From NCBI GenBank assembly GCA_905250025.1, contig CAJNOJ010000213.1, positions 1 through 64,000 on the forward strand: a stretch of DNA of 64,000 nucleotides, written 5' to 3'. This document shows positions 34,765 to 48,100 of this stretch, piece by piece; the first letter of the stretch is position 1; every line of letters starts with the position of its first letter. The notes beneath the pieces are model-generated. The model saw nothing but the letters and a program-made list of their open reading frames with translations. It made no database searches and had not been told where the DNA came from. The DNA is from Adineta ricciae. Lineage: Eukaryota > Rotifera > Eurotatoria > Adinetida > Adinetidae. A program made the position numbers and the translations under genes.

Positions 34765-36655
34765 TTATTCAAACACATCATCGTGCAAAATTTCGTCCTT
34801 CAACCTGTTTTCATTCGATCGTTCTCCACGTGGTAACAACGGTATGCTATGATCTACTCGTTGTGGACCAACAAACCAATGACGCGCGGCAACCAACCAA
34901 TAACCTCCCGCGATTAGCAATACCGTCATGAAGACTACAATACTGTAGTTCATATTGTCTACCGTTATAGGGCTTTTCGTTGGAAGAAACATTAAGATTG
35001 ATGTTAAAATCAACCATACCGATGATACAGTCGCAATAGGTAAGCCAAATCGGCCTAGATTGAATTCCCCTGATGGAAATGTTTTTCGTGCTGATGTACA
35101 ACGAAATAGAATGGGTAATAAGTAAGAGGTTTGAATACCGATGGTTCCAATAGCAACCAAGCTTGTAAACAATTCTGCTGATGCTGACTGAAGTAAGAGA
35201 AGAACAGTGTCAGCAACGAAGACCAGCATGATAGTAGCTAAGGGAGTTTTCGTTCCTTGATGAACCCAACGTAAGTAAGATGAATATGGAAAAACACCGT
35301 CTCGAGCCATGGAAAATCTATGCAGAAAATAGTAGAGTAAATATTCCTTATTAATGTATAGTCAAATAAAGTTATTCAATACCCCATACGAGTAGTGACT
35401 GTCAAGGACGACATTCCACCTAGGTAAAGATTTATCAAAAGAATAATAACTAACGCCAATGCACCACGTCCCGGTACGGCCAATTGGTATGTCGCTACTG
35501 CTAGATTCACAGAACTTGTTTCTCCATCGTGATCCTTCATAAATCTTTCAACATTTGGTATAACAATCAAAAGACCCATTAGATAGATAGCGCCGAAAAT
35601 CGAAGAACAAATACACGTAATAACGATACCTCTTGGTGCTAGTCAGAAAAGGTCTATGCGTAATGAAAATATGCTCTCTATAATATAAAGCTAACCTGAT
35701 CGAGTTGCACATTGCGTTTCTTCAGATAGATTAGCGCTGGCTACAATAACAATCTTTAATACATCATTTCAAATTTGTTGTACGCTACCTTCATAACCCG
35801 AAAATGAGAAGAGTGTCGAAAGAATACTGATCAGACATACATAAACAAATGGAAAACCAGTACCATTATATGTCGAGGTGAATAAATCGTGAATAGTGAC
35901 TGTTTGACTGCTTGCTGTGTATAGAACAAAAACGATTACGATAGAAGATAGTATTTGAAAGGCGGCTGCGATGTTATTCAACCATCCATTACGATCGACA
36001 CGCAGAGAGTTTTGTGCACACCACAGAAATAAAATAGTGATGCCGATAGCTGTTCGGATATTGACGCTTAGCGGGGGCCTATCACTGATAATGAAGGCTG
36101 AACTGACGATATTCGCAAAGCCTGATGCAAATGTAGCATCACCTAAGAAACAATACAGATCGAAGAACACCATAAGCATCAAATCAATCTTCTACATGCA
36201 ATGTTTCCAATGAAATTGAGCCAACCACAAATAAACGATGCCAATGGCGCTCGTTGAGCAGATACTAACTGACCACTCCTGATAAACACAAACATTGAGT
36301 CAGTATTCATGAAAATTGAAAAACACATATAATAGTATAAATACCAGTGATAAACTGATCCAGCACTTGGATATACCGAGCAAATCTCCGCCAGAGACAA
36401 GCCGACCAAAATGGTAAAGACTGACGCCACTATCCAAGAATAAATGGCTACTGCTGAGCCTCCCGTCGTCAAGGTAAAAGTAAAACCAAGTGATATCGAT
36501 GCTAATACATTCACAGCAGTGAGACAATATGAAAATGACATCAGCGGCGAAAATCCTCGGTAGAGTTCTTGTAAATAGCCCATTTCGTGAAGGTGACGTA
36601 AATCAGCATCCTGTTGCTCTTTGTCATAATTATCTGCTATGGTCTCTATAGTCAT
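34765..36655 (-). CDS. APC-superfamily amino-acid/choline (ACT-type) permease
   Basis: Six exons: 36345-36655, 36196-36278, 35789-36142, 35696-35740, 35383-35638 and 34765-35317. They sum to 1602 nt with all phases matching, giving 533 residues and about 12 membrane helices. Diagnostic ACT-family motifs are LSLAEICSVYPSAGSVYHWS after TM2, GYEGASANLSEETQCATR followed by SAPRGI in the TM6-7 loop, and MARDGVFPYSSYLRWV after TM8. This matches the fungal GABA/choline and bacterial/plant bidirectional amino-acid permeases. It does not look like animal SLC7 or SLC6 carriers. It is probably a plasma or organelle membrane carrier for amino acids, GABA or polyamines; the substrate cannot be read from sequence. 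One exon is only 45 nt. The open frame and clean introns point to a working gene. Confidence 0.88.
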
Positions 36656-37435
36656 AGCTGAAATGAAAACAGATATTTCAACAATCTTATCTGCATTGAA
36701 CGTATTGAACTGTTAAGTCTAGGGCCACACACATAAGAGCCGCGTGGCTTCGAAAACGAAAGAATACTTTGAGAAATATATTATATCAATGTCAATATAA
36801 AAATGTCACATGTTGTCAGCAGTAGTAATAACATGTTTGGCTGTTCGATATGCATGAGTTGTTTGTATGCTTTTTAGGCGTATCTTTCGATTCTGTTCTG
36901 ACATGAATGCAAACATATCCGGTGAATTCTGGTGACATAACTATACTTGCATATTGGCACTTCCCTGATAGAATAGATGACGGTTAGTTTGCAAAATGCA
37001 AAACGAAAGTGTCTGTGAAAGTATCGACTAAGAAGAGCATAATCATCGAATGGAAAGAAATGTTTACTCAATGATTGTGTCTCGTACACGTATAGAAACC
37101 AATTTCATTATATAATCATAAATATTTCCCACCTGCTCACATACAGTCTTTATTGTAAGTGTCACATAGTGACTATCGCCAATCAACGCACACTCCATAT
37201 TTTAATACATCCGTTCGGCGATCGGAATTTCAAGGATACTATGTAAAGTTTTGAACAAACCCAAAAAGACACTCTCAGTGTACTTGTGAGACGTTGCAAA
37301 CTATGTTGAGAAACCAAAGCGATTTCAGAGTCAAATCACATTTTCGTGCTGTTGAATATTCAGCTATCACATCGATTACTCATATATTTAGAGGAAAATA
37401 AGTTGAACAAAAAAAAAATAAACAAAACAGCTCGA
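36656..37435. other. Intergenic region
   Basis: About 0.8 kb between the start of the permease gene and the stop of the RNF213-like gene, both on the minus strand. It should contain the permease promoter and the 3' UTR of the giant gene. No coding sequence or repeat is supported. Confidence 0.5.
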
Positions 37436-39190
37436 TTAAGTTGTGTCATTTTTCTTTCTTAACTCAAACGCCATTGTAGAATTTGTTGAAGAAAACAACG
37501 ACCGGATATCATCCATCGATAAATCCTGATCAACATCTGGTCGATCATCCGTTAATGCAATCAGTTCATATTCGTCGATACTTTTACAGGAAATATGTAA
37601 TTTTTCCAGTGCGTCTTTGATGAGCGTTGCTGCTGAAGCCGTTTGCAGACAACACAATGTAATTGTATGGTTCGAATAGGTAACCGAACAGGATGTTACC
37701 TTTGTCGAAGTCAAGTGAAATCGAATTTCAGATTGATTGCAGTCCATTTCTTCCAACGTGATGTCACCGTCGATCTGTGTTTCATCATCTTGAAGAACTA
37801 GTTCGTAGTAGATTTCGTCCAAACCAAGTAATCGGCATGAAATGGAACGTAGACGCTCTGCTGTCATCGATGGAGAACAATGAAGTTGAATTGTTTCATC
37901 GCTTCCAATATTCTTCACCAACACAGTAACTGGTAAATTATCGTTAATGATACGAAATTGAATCGGCGATTCTGCTTGAAATGATGCCAACGGAATGTTG
38001 ATTGAAGGCACATATTCATTCCCATATAGAAGGTAACAATGTGTCGTATCCAATTGATTTTGCTTGCACACGTCGCCTAGAGTCGCAGAAGAAACATATC
38101 GTTGACATCCGATTATTACCACATCGGAAGTATCGTCTTGACTGACAAGTTCTACAAGGCACGTTTCATTCTCTTTACAAAGTAGAAACTGACTACTGTT
38201 AATCGTTGTTAATAACTGATCGTTTTCGAACACCTTCTTTGTCTGGTTGGAAGCTAAACAGTGGTATATCTCATTCGATGTATCTGTTAGTTTCAATAAC
38301 TGTTCGATAGTTATATTAAGATTCGGTAGAGAAATACGAATTTGTTTCCCATCGTCGTGCTTTGTCATTAGGATCAAACTCATAACGCGAAAAAGGATAG
38401 ATTCGGCTTCATTGGCACAAAAATCACTGAGAGATCGTTCGAAATCTGTTTGTGTTATGATTTGTTCATTTGTTTCACTTTTCAGCACGAGAACATAATC
38501 GTTTGAAGATGTGTTTCCAAGATTTAATTGTTGTAGTAGATCTTGATTTTGTAACATACAAGAGATGCTGATGGACTTTAGTGCAGATGCAGAGTAAGTA
38601 TTGGTTTCAGTAGAAAAAGTCACTTCGATAAGTGAATTTCGATCGATGACATCAATAATAGCTGTGGATTGAACATCATTCAATGTTGTTGAAATGACTT
38701 GATCAGATTCTAGAATCGTTTTTCGTTCTCGTAACACAAATGCATGCGTTGTGACATCGGAATTATCTTTTTCCGAAAGAGTCACTAACCACGCGTCAAT
38801 CTGCTTCCACTGAGTAGCCGGATGGAATAAGCATATTTGATTTTTATCTAAAGAATACATATTCAACAAATCAAAGTCAATTTTTATTAACCTACTTTGT
38901 TTATTTCGTCCATTGACTTCACATAGCGTGCTAGTATTGAACTTTTCTTTCGTGACGGTGATGTTCACTGTTCCATCATTGATTTTACGAGCATTACCGA
39001 CACGTTCATCATCAAGACAGATTCCGTATTCATCAAAGAAGCAGAGACAATCATCGGATGGTAACAAATTGAGTTTCTGGTCGGTGAGAAATCGATGAAT
39101 AACCGTCGAGATGTTATTCGAAATCGTCGTCAAATATTCATATAGCGAATTTTCATACTGGAATCGAATGGCGATTAGCGACTGTCTTTC
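37436..39190 (-). other. C-terminal tandem ubiquitin-like tail of the RNF213-like protein
   Basis: After the last stretch resembling RNF213, about 580 residues fall into six or seven units of 70-95 residues. Each starts with a beta-hairpin, has a helix, and ends with L...I.F.L, as in ubiquitin/RA folds. Starts include LIAIRFQYENS, LIEVTFSTETN, KQIRISLPNLN, DVVIIGCQRYV, PVTVLVKNIGS and SCSVTYSNHTIT. Ends include SEIRFHLTS and TMAFELRKK. The units share fold-like spacing more than identity. No C-terminal GG is present, so they are not cleavable ubiquitin precursors. Confidence 0.6.
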
Positions 39191-42100
39191 GACGATAGAA
39201 CATTCCAAGAATGTTTTATAGAGTATGTCATCAGCGGTCTTCGACAGATCGATGCATAGATTCGCTTGATCGAGAATAACAAATTGATTCGAATCGTAGT
39301 TTTTGTCGGTGAAGTATTTCTTGATTTTTTCGTAGAACTTCTCACATTTACACATGAACGACGACGGATTTCCGTCACGATTTCTAATCACAAACTTTTT
39401 ACCATCATTTCTATTCAGCTGGTCTACGACCAATTGCGTTCGATATTGATGAGTCTGTTGGGTCAACTGTGATGATAACAGCGGAACTGATTTCGCGTGC
39501 AATTCGATCAATGATGTAAACTGCTCGACTGCTTGTTTGGGCTCCTCGCTCTGTTCATGAGTAACGATTTCCGGCTGAATTGCAGGCAGTATCCATAAAT
39601 TCGAGTCTGGTTCATTTCTTTTTTCGTCTTCTGTTTGTAAATATTGATGGAAACGGTTCTCATGTTGTTCATTCGTCGATTCACTTTCGCTCCAGATTGT
39701 CGTTTGCTTTTCTTCCATAGTTAGTTTTCGTTCTTGTAGAATCGATCGTACACGAATTAAATGCGTAATCACAGCAAAATAATGTTCGCATCGAATATCT
39801 TCCGGTATCCATAAAAGAAGGACATTCTCCATTGCTAAATGTTTACACGTTTGTACCAGTGATTGTGAACATTGTTGAAGTAATGTATCTTCGATTGACT
39901 TCAAATCGTTGAGAAATTCGGTAAGATGCTGAATTATCGCATGAATTTTGTCGACTTCGTCTTTATAATCGATTTGTAGGATGTTTTTATAAATATTTCC
40001 GATAAATTCGTCCTTCAGTGGAACATCAATATGAACTCGAAGTAGATGCGAGACATCGATGTACAACTGTTGACATTCGTTCAATGCATTGTTGTATAAG
40101 GTCAAGATTTGATTGATGTAACACAATTGAAAATCTTTGATTTCGTACTGATCTACTCGTTGATCGAATTCGTTCTGGGAGTCGATTTGTTTGATGAATT
40201 GATAGAGATGTAAAGATGATTTATCATCTTCGTCATTCTGCAATGTCAAAGCGATTTGTCGGAGAAAGTTATATCCATGATAAAGTTTATCGGAGGACAT
40301 ATCTTTCAAGTAACCCCATTCATTCTCGCATTGTTCAAGCGGAAGTGGCAATTGATATTCTTTGCTTAATTCGACATCGTGAGCATTGGTAGGATTTCGA
40401 ATGGCGACTCGTTTTGTATGGCACTGATACTTCTGATGAATGTGACGGTAATTGATACGACAAAGAAGAAAGTAGGTACGAAGAATTTGTGACTGAACAT
40501 AGAGAAAATCGTATGAGAGTGACGAATCGAGGCTAGCGTGAGATAATCGTTCGATCCATAGACAATCTTGTTCGGTTAAGGTAATGACACCAGTATTGTC
40601 ATGGGCAACTTTCAAAATTGATACCTGACGTAACGTTAATGCGTTGACTAATGCTTTCAATGCATCGAAATTGACATTTTCCTTGCTATTGAACTCCTTC
40701 TCAATTAATTCTAACATGTTATTATGATAATCAACCAAAACACTAAAATAAACGCAAATTTTGTACTTGTTTTCTATCGTTTGATAGTTTTACCTGATAA
40801 TGCGCATAATGATATCTCCTTCGTCATGATTTTCGTTGGTGGCTAAATAACTCACAGGTGTCTCGATTGTAATCTTCGGGAAGCGTTGCGTTTCGTCACA
40901 AGCACCCGGCCGAATGAGGCCATTGGTAAATTGATGATACTGGTTAACAGCTTCGATGCCACTGTCGATAATTGATTGATATGATCGTTCTTCATTTTGA
41001 TGCTGCTGGTAATATTTTTGTCCTCGATCATATAATTCTTTCAGTGTTATGCTGACAAATTCAGTACGTTCGATCAATTGGGTGAATGTCTGATGTATAA
41101 GAAGGTAGAATTGACTGAGCTCGTAGATTAATTTGGTTATTTTCAAGAAATCAAATGAATTGAAGATGTCACGTAGGATCTTTAACGTCGGTTGCGAGTA
41201 CCGTGGATGATACAATGCCGTTTTGAAATCGGTAAATTGACTAACGGCAGGCAAGTGATCGATAAAATTTTGAAGGTCTCGTTGAATTTCCGATTTTAAA
41301 TTTAGATTGTTAATATACGTCTTATGTTCGGATAATCTTTCGTGAATAAAATAGAATACTTGATTTTGATATTCTGCTTCCGCATGATGTTGGTCAGTCA
41401 ATGATCGGTAACTAGCTCTAATCCATCCGTTGGTTTGCTCTTGTGTTAGATAGGCCATTCGTTCGAAACAACGATTTAGAAGCAGACAGACATCGGTTTG
41501 ATTAGTGCGAGTTGAAAGAAAATGAAACGATGATAAGATTCGTGTACAAACAAAGTGACAAACTTTCGCTCGAATATCATCGCCAACAAGTCGATGGGCC
41601 ATTCGATTGTCCATAATAGCTGAAGTTGATAGAATCGGACCATTTAGATGTTCAACAGCTCGCTCATTCAAGAGCAAATACCATGCCTAACCAATTGTTT
41701 CGGGATAGATGAGTTTGTATGAATGAATATAAAAGATGACTTACCATTGCACCGAAGGTCGAAAAGTAGGCGACATAAACTGCAGGAACACTGAGCATAC
41801 TTGTATGGCCACTGTTGTCAAAGCGCACTAATTCACCATTTTCTGATATGATACAACCACAATCATAATGAACGCCACCGGATAGTATAGGGCTTGATGA
41901 AGTTGATCCAAAGCCTAGGTGAAAATTCGCAGACACATCCTTTCATATCAAATGAACGCAATTCTTCTTACCAAAAGTGTGCTGCAAACTCACAGGTTGA
42001 AACAAGAACGACCATAGGAAAGATTGCTTTCCACCGAGTAGAATCATCGCCAGTAGATTGACAAGTAAATGTCGCAAGGTTAATTCGAATTCATTTTTCG

Positions 42101-45100
42101 TCTCCAGTTGAAAGATATTATTGAGAAAATTTTGCGATTTTTGCGAATAACCGATCATAAACTGTTTCGGTTGGAGTAGAGCTTGAAAAACTCGAAATTC
42201 TTCGGTTGACAATTGTAAACTAGTCTGAATGACATCCAACAATGGTGTGATGGAATTTAATTGATTCGAGCAATAGAAATCATAGTAAATATGCAAAAGT
42301 AACATAGCAGAGATTTCATTAGGTTTAAATCGATTGGTATTTGAATTCAACCGTGATTTTATCCAATCGGAAACGGTTTTCCACGTATTCGTTTGAATGC
42401 AAATGTCAATAATATCTCGTAATTCTTGGTATGGCTGATGAAGTTTAGCAAATGTCGATGTTTTCGTATTCGGAGACGATGTAAACTGTATCTGATGATG
42501 TAATTGCAAGGAGTGTTTTTGCTCCAAGTCCAGTAGTGAATGGAGATATGTTGCCCATTGAGAATGAGTACGTTGAATCTGTTCTGGTTTTAGTAAATTT
42601 AAAAGAAAGTTCCAAGACTGTTTCGAGATAATTGTTGAAAGGAAAAGTCGCAGATTGAGATTTATCTCTCGAGTTTCCTGATTGATTGACAACAGTTCGG
42701 TTACAATCGTTGATAGAAAAGGCATGACTTCTTCAAGTTCGTTTTCTTTTCGATTGGGTTGAGAAAGGAGTAGAGCTAGAATTTGAATTCGTAAATAATC
42801 TTTTAGTTGGTGGAAAATTCGCTCCACAGCAGACGTCAGACGCCGATTTTCGGTTCGAGGAGCTCGCAATAGCATTCCTTTGTTGATTAGGGCACATGTG
42901 ATCGGTTCATGTGTCAACCGCCGCTGAATATGAAAGAAATATAGATCAATTAAAGTATTTTTCGGTTGTATGGCACTCGAATCATCAGACACCATACGTG
43001 ATTGGTACGGCATTTGATAGTTTTCAATCGAATCCGTATTTGTCAAACATTCAAGTACAACTGGAATAACTTCTAAACGATTCCATACATCGAAATCTTG
43101 TTTCGTTTTCAATTGACATTTGAGTAATATATCCATTAACTCATCGAATAGAAATTGTTTCATCGGTAATGTAATTTGTTCAGTTGAGTTATTTACATAC
43201 TTCAAAAGTAACTGGATATCACTCTTCGAATGTTGACTGCTCGATTTCAAAATCGTAAGAATCCATTGCTGAAGATCGATGAAAACAGTGGAATTATCGA
43301 TTCCATTATTTCGTAAATATCGTTGAATGATATCGGTTATATCCGACAATAAATGTATACAAATCGACGATTCGGCGAAATTCGTTCCTCCGAGTAACAT
43401 CGCAACTAGTTTTTGCGGTTCGATAATGTTATTATTGAGAAAGATCAAGTATGCTAAGTTCATAAATTCGATCTGATTTTTTATATCCGTTAGTTGCATA
43501 CTCTGGAGAACTTTTTCCGAGGGATAATATTTAGATACGAATGTGTAAGCGTAAACCCATTCTTGGTTACTTTCATTGGTTAGACATAATTGGCGAAGAT
43601 TTTGCCATAGATAGTCGAAAATTAAACGAAAAAATCGTTCGCGAATGCTTGAACGCGTTTCATTTTCCATATTAGCGAAGTTCGCATGGAACTGCCGTGA
43701 AGAATCAAGACGATCCATGATTCGACAAGCAGAATACATCGAAATCAGATCGCTCTGTTCAGATTCATACGATGTATACACGTGTGCGAATAGCCAAACA
43801 AGCTTGTTCGGACAATTTTCCAATGCTTGCTGATCGTTTTCATCGGTAAGTAGTAACCACTTCGCTATAAATTCCACTGTTTGCTGGCGTCGGGTACGAT
43901 CGTCATTGAAATTCGTTTCTGCTATGGTGCAATAGGTTCGCACGAGATCATTCGAATACGAATGGAGAGTATGTTCACCGATGATATCAACCAAGGTCTT
44001 GTCATTCATGATGGAAGTCATTAGATTGTACCGAAAAGTTTCAAAATTATTCGCAGGTGGATTGGCGTAGTAATCATCACGTAAGCGATCATCATGTTCT
44101 AAATAGAAATTATATATTAATGAGTTTTATTCGTAGAATAGCAAACCTTGTTGTTCGGTTTGTTTCAGAATGTTGTTCAGTTTAATATTGTCAGCAAGTG
44201 ATTTGATACGCTTATGCAGTAGATGGTATAGTGGTGTTTCTGGTATGCATGAATAATGAGTGACGAGTTGAAATATTCCTTGTTGGTGATCGCTTTGTTC
44301 ATCGTTGGCAAATGTTTGATAATCAATTAGACTTAACAGTGAACCATAGTGTTGATGTTCAGTTGATATTTTTGTTAGAGTATCGAGACCGTAGTCATTG
44401 ATAATGAGTTTAAAGATATTCGAAACGAAGTTAGTAAACGAATGTCGTGTCTGCGATTGTATGGAATCGATTAAACCGGTGAAACGTTTACCGCATAAGA
44501 TATCTTTGGAAATCTGGTAAATCAGATTGTAAATTTTCTTCGACGAATTCTTCTTTTTCGATAGATAATCATGATAGATATCGACAATATGTCGTTGTAA
44601 ATGCATCGATTGTTGCAGAATGTTTTTCAGACATTTCACACGTCGTGTCTTATTCGTTTGACGTTGATAAAATTCGTGGGCCAATTCATTCGTAAACATA
44701 TCGGCGGATAAGTCCGGAAGAATGATATGAAGTCGAGAACAAAAATCCCATAGGCAATCTTCGAACAGGATGTTCAAATCACATAGAACGTCATCGTCGC
44801 CTTGGGAAGATTGCGCATCGTGAGTTGAAATAATCTGCAGCATCTTTCGTAAATGAAATGCACTGCCAGGTGCACAAGTATCGAAGAAACAAAACTCCCA
44901 ATGACGTAAAAATATGGATGGAAAGCATATTTGATGGTAAAGATCTTGCGTGGATGAATGAAAAAGAATGAGAAAATATTTTCGTTCGAGAGGTTGACGA
45001 GTATTGCAAGATTGTTCAGTTTCATCGATCAATTGCCGAACGTATGGAATGTGAAGACGCTGTTGTCCAATACGACCGTCGATAACGATCATCAACACGT

Positions 45101-48100
45101 TTTTCTGATGATCGGCTGCGTAAGTTTGGAATTTATCTTGCAATTCAAGAGAATTTTCCACTGTATTCTAAAGAAAATGTCATTTTTCAAGTTAGAGATC
45201 TCGACATTTCAACTAGAATCAATGATATACTTACTAAATTGAGTATTTCGATCTTATCGGCGCGATCATCATTTTCGTTTGTGTGAGTATTGAATAGATC
45301 CATTTTCGATTGTTGATTAAGCCCAATGACATATGATGACGTACGTGTAAAGATCATGACTTTTGTTGTTACATGCTGTGCAATACCATCTTCCGAGTTT
45401 TCTTTGATCGACGAACTCGAAACGAGTTGATAGATGAAATTTTCAATATTAAAATGTTCCTGTTGTTGAAAGTACAAATGACATAACCATTGCTGTACTT
45501 TATCTTCGAATATCGGTAGTTTTAATATGATCGACTCAGGTGAGACAAGCTGAATTAGTTTCGACAGTACCAGTCGGAGAAAACATTGACGAACATCGGC
45601 TGGATTTTGTTCGATAAAAGATTACAGTTTGCGTGTCATTTGTGTGTAGCATTGCTGGATGTTCACTAGTGTATATTGATCGTTTTCATTGGTTTGAATC
45701 AAAGACAATAAACATGAGTGAAGAGTACTGTCATTCATTCCGTAGAAATACTGTCGACCGAAGTGTTGAACAAATGATTGCACTTTGTCTTCGATACTTC
45801 TCAAAAGTAGTTGTTCCTCACGAGGAAGTTTTTCTAAACGAATACGATAGAAATCGCTCACACTCAAGGAGTATTTCTGGAATCGACTGAGAAACGGTGC
45901 GGGAATGTCCTTCAATTCACTTCGTTTAATATGAATGATGCATTGGAAATCTTCATGAACAGCAACGTCGATGGTCTTTGGACCGATGGCAACTTTTGAA
46001 AAGATCTTTCTCATGTCACCGGTGGCCATAATGGAAAAATTTTGATTGAACACATCGTACAACGAGCCATGTATTCGACTTGTATTCACCATTAGTATCG
46101 TTTTACCGGTTTCCATGCATAATTTGATTGTTGATAAGATTTCGACATTGCGTAATTCATTGTGGACATCATCGGCGAAGTCTGACATACGAAACACTGT
46201 GGTGCGACTTGGATCCGAATCGAGAATGGCTGTCTGGTAGAGAAGATTGGTTGCACTTTCGTCTTCGGACTCATCGATGATTAATTTATAGCGTCCGTAA
46301 AGACGGCGACGTTTCGAATTGAGTTTCATTGAATCTCGAAGAACGGTTGGAATATCGCGAAAGTATTTTTGCGGATTGCGTTCCGGCGGCAAACGAAAAT
46401 TCGGCGATTTCTCTTGTATGGCTCGGAAAAAGATCTGAACCAGCTCTTCGAATTCATTTCGATTAATTCCATTGAAATTATCTTCTAATGCTCGTAGTAA
46501 ACTCATCGGCTGTATCGAATTCGTTCGTATTTCTTGCTCGTCCGCTGATGTTGGCAATTCAAATCGCAATTCTCGCAACATATAGATAAAATCTCGATCA
46601 TGAAAAATCTGCGGAATATTTGCACTACTTAGTACCCGACGATAACCTTGACAAAGACCGTAAATCACGTCTTCAAGTGGTTTTCGAACTTGTGTTTGCT
46701 CATGATTTGTTTGCAAGCCAAGACAGCCGTATGCCAAGATCTTTTGATCCTCTTGCGATGGTAATGACCGATAAACACAGATCATTCGATTTGCCTTAGC
46801 AGCGTCAAATGCTTTGTTTGCAACAGCAACGAATGCGACCTTGCATTCATCCAGATATGAGTGCAGAACTTTTAAAACCATTTGGTTCTCATCGGGAAGC
46901 GATGCTTCGTCGAGAAAAACCACCTAGAAGAGAGAGAGTCTTTGTCAAGGTTTCTCATTTAATTCAACTTACGCATTGCGTTTCGATTCGATTTTGTCGA
47001 TAGTCATGTTCACGTCTGATCGCTCGATCGAACACATATGCAATATCTTCCGATCGACTGTATTTCGATCCAAGACAGAAGAACGGATCAATAGCAGGCA
47101 ATCGTTTACAAAATGGCTTCACAGACAACTGCGAACCTTGGAGATTTTGCAGAACAATTTGAAATGAAAGAGTTTTCGATTGACCGGGTGCACCAATAAT
47201 ACACAACGGTGTACGAGTACTAATGCTTACAACAATGGAGAAAATATGTTCACGAATCTGAAATCAAATGAAGACATGATACGGAATGAATACGCGACGA
47301 AGTTGAATGTTTGCTTACAGCTTGATTGACAGCAACTCCATGTGGAATAACGAAATTCTCTGTGTTAACGAATCTCTCTAATTCATCTTGAATCGTTTGA
47401 GTAAACTGCGGAATGCTCTGCGAGAGAACTTCACTGAGTTCTTCTCTTGATGGTGTTTGGTCGTCTTTTCGTAACATATTATCTTCTTTGGTTGGTAATC
47501 GAAAGTAATAGATCAGCGCTAACGATAAGGCAATGCATCGAATTGGTTCCGGCTTGTCATCATCTCCATCATATTTCATTCTCGAAAAGAAATCGATTAG
47601 ATTGAAGCATCGTTGAATTTCTCGTTGAGATACAGAATTGCTTCCTAAAGAAAAGCAGAGTCATTGATTGAGAATACTTATTTTCAAAGTTTTCTCACCG
47701 AGACGTCTTTCACAAAATTCCTGTGCCGCTAAGATTGCGCGTGTGAGTACATCTTGCACATATCGATCGAGTGCGGTTTGGATATTCGAATCCTGTGATG
47801 AAGTCACCGTGAATAAAGCGATCTTCTTCCTGACATAGTCTGCCAATGTCGAGGAATCTAAGATTCCATAGGAGACTTTGAGACTTTCTAATGATTGTGG
47901 TAATTGATGAACAAGATAGTCTCGACGATGAACTTGTACATTATCATGTCGCTGGTTTTGAGATGTGTTCGCCAGATTCTTCGAAGGATTTATCGCCGCA
48001 GTGAAGAATATGTTTTTTGGTAGACTATTGCCGTGCAATGTTCCATCCATAAACATTTCTTTGAACAATCCAAGACACGATGATGTGTTGACTTCATCAA

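Noticed and set aside
45599..45624. A 26-nt GT...AG interval that would remove the TAA in the RNF213-like gene
   Set aside because: Too short for splicing, and it would shift the frame.
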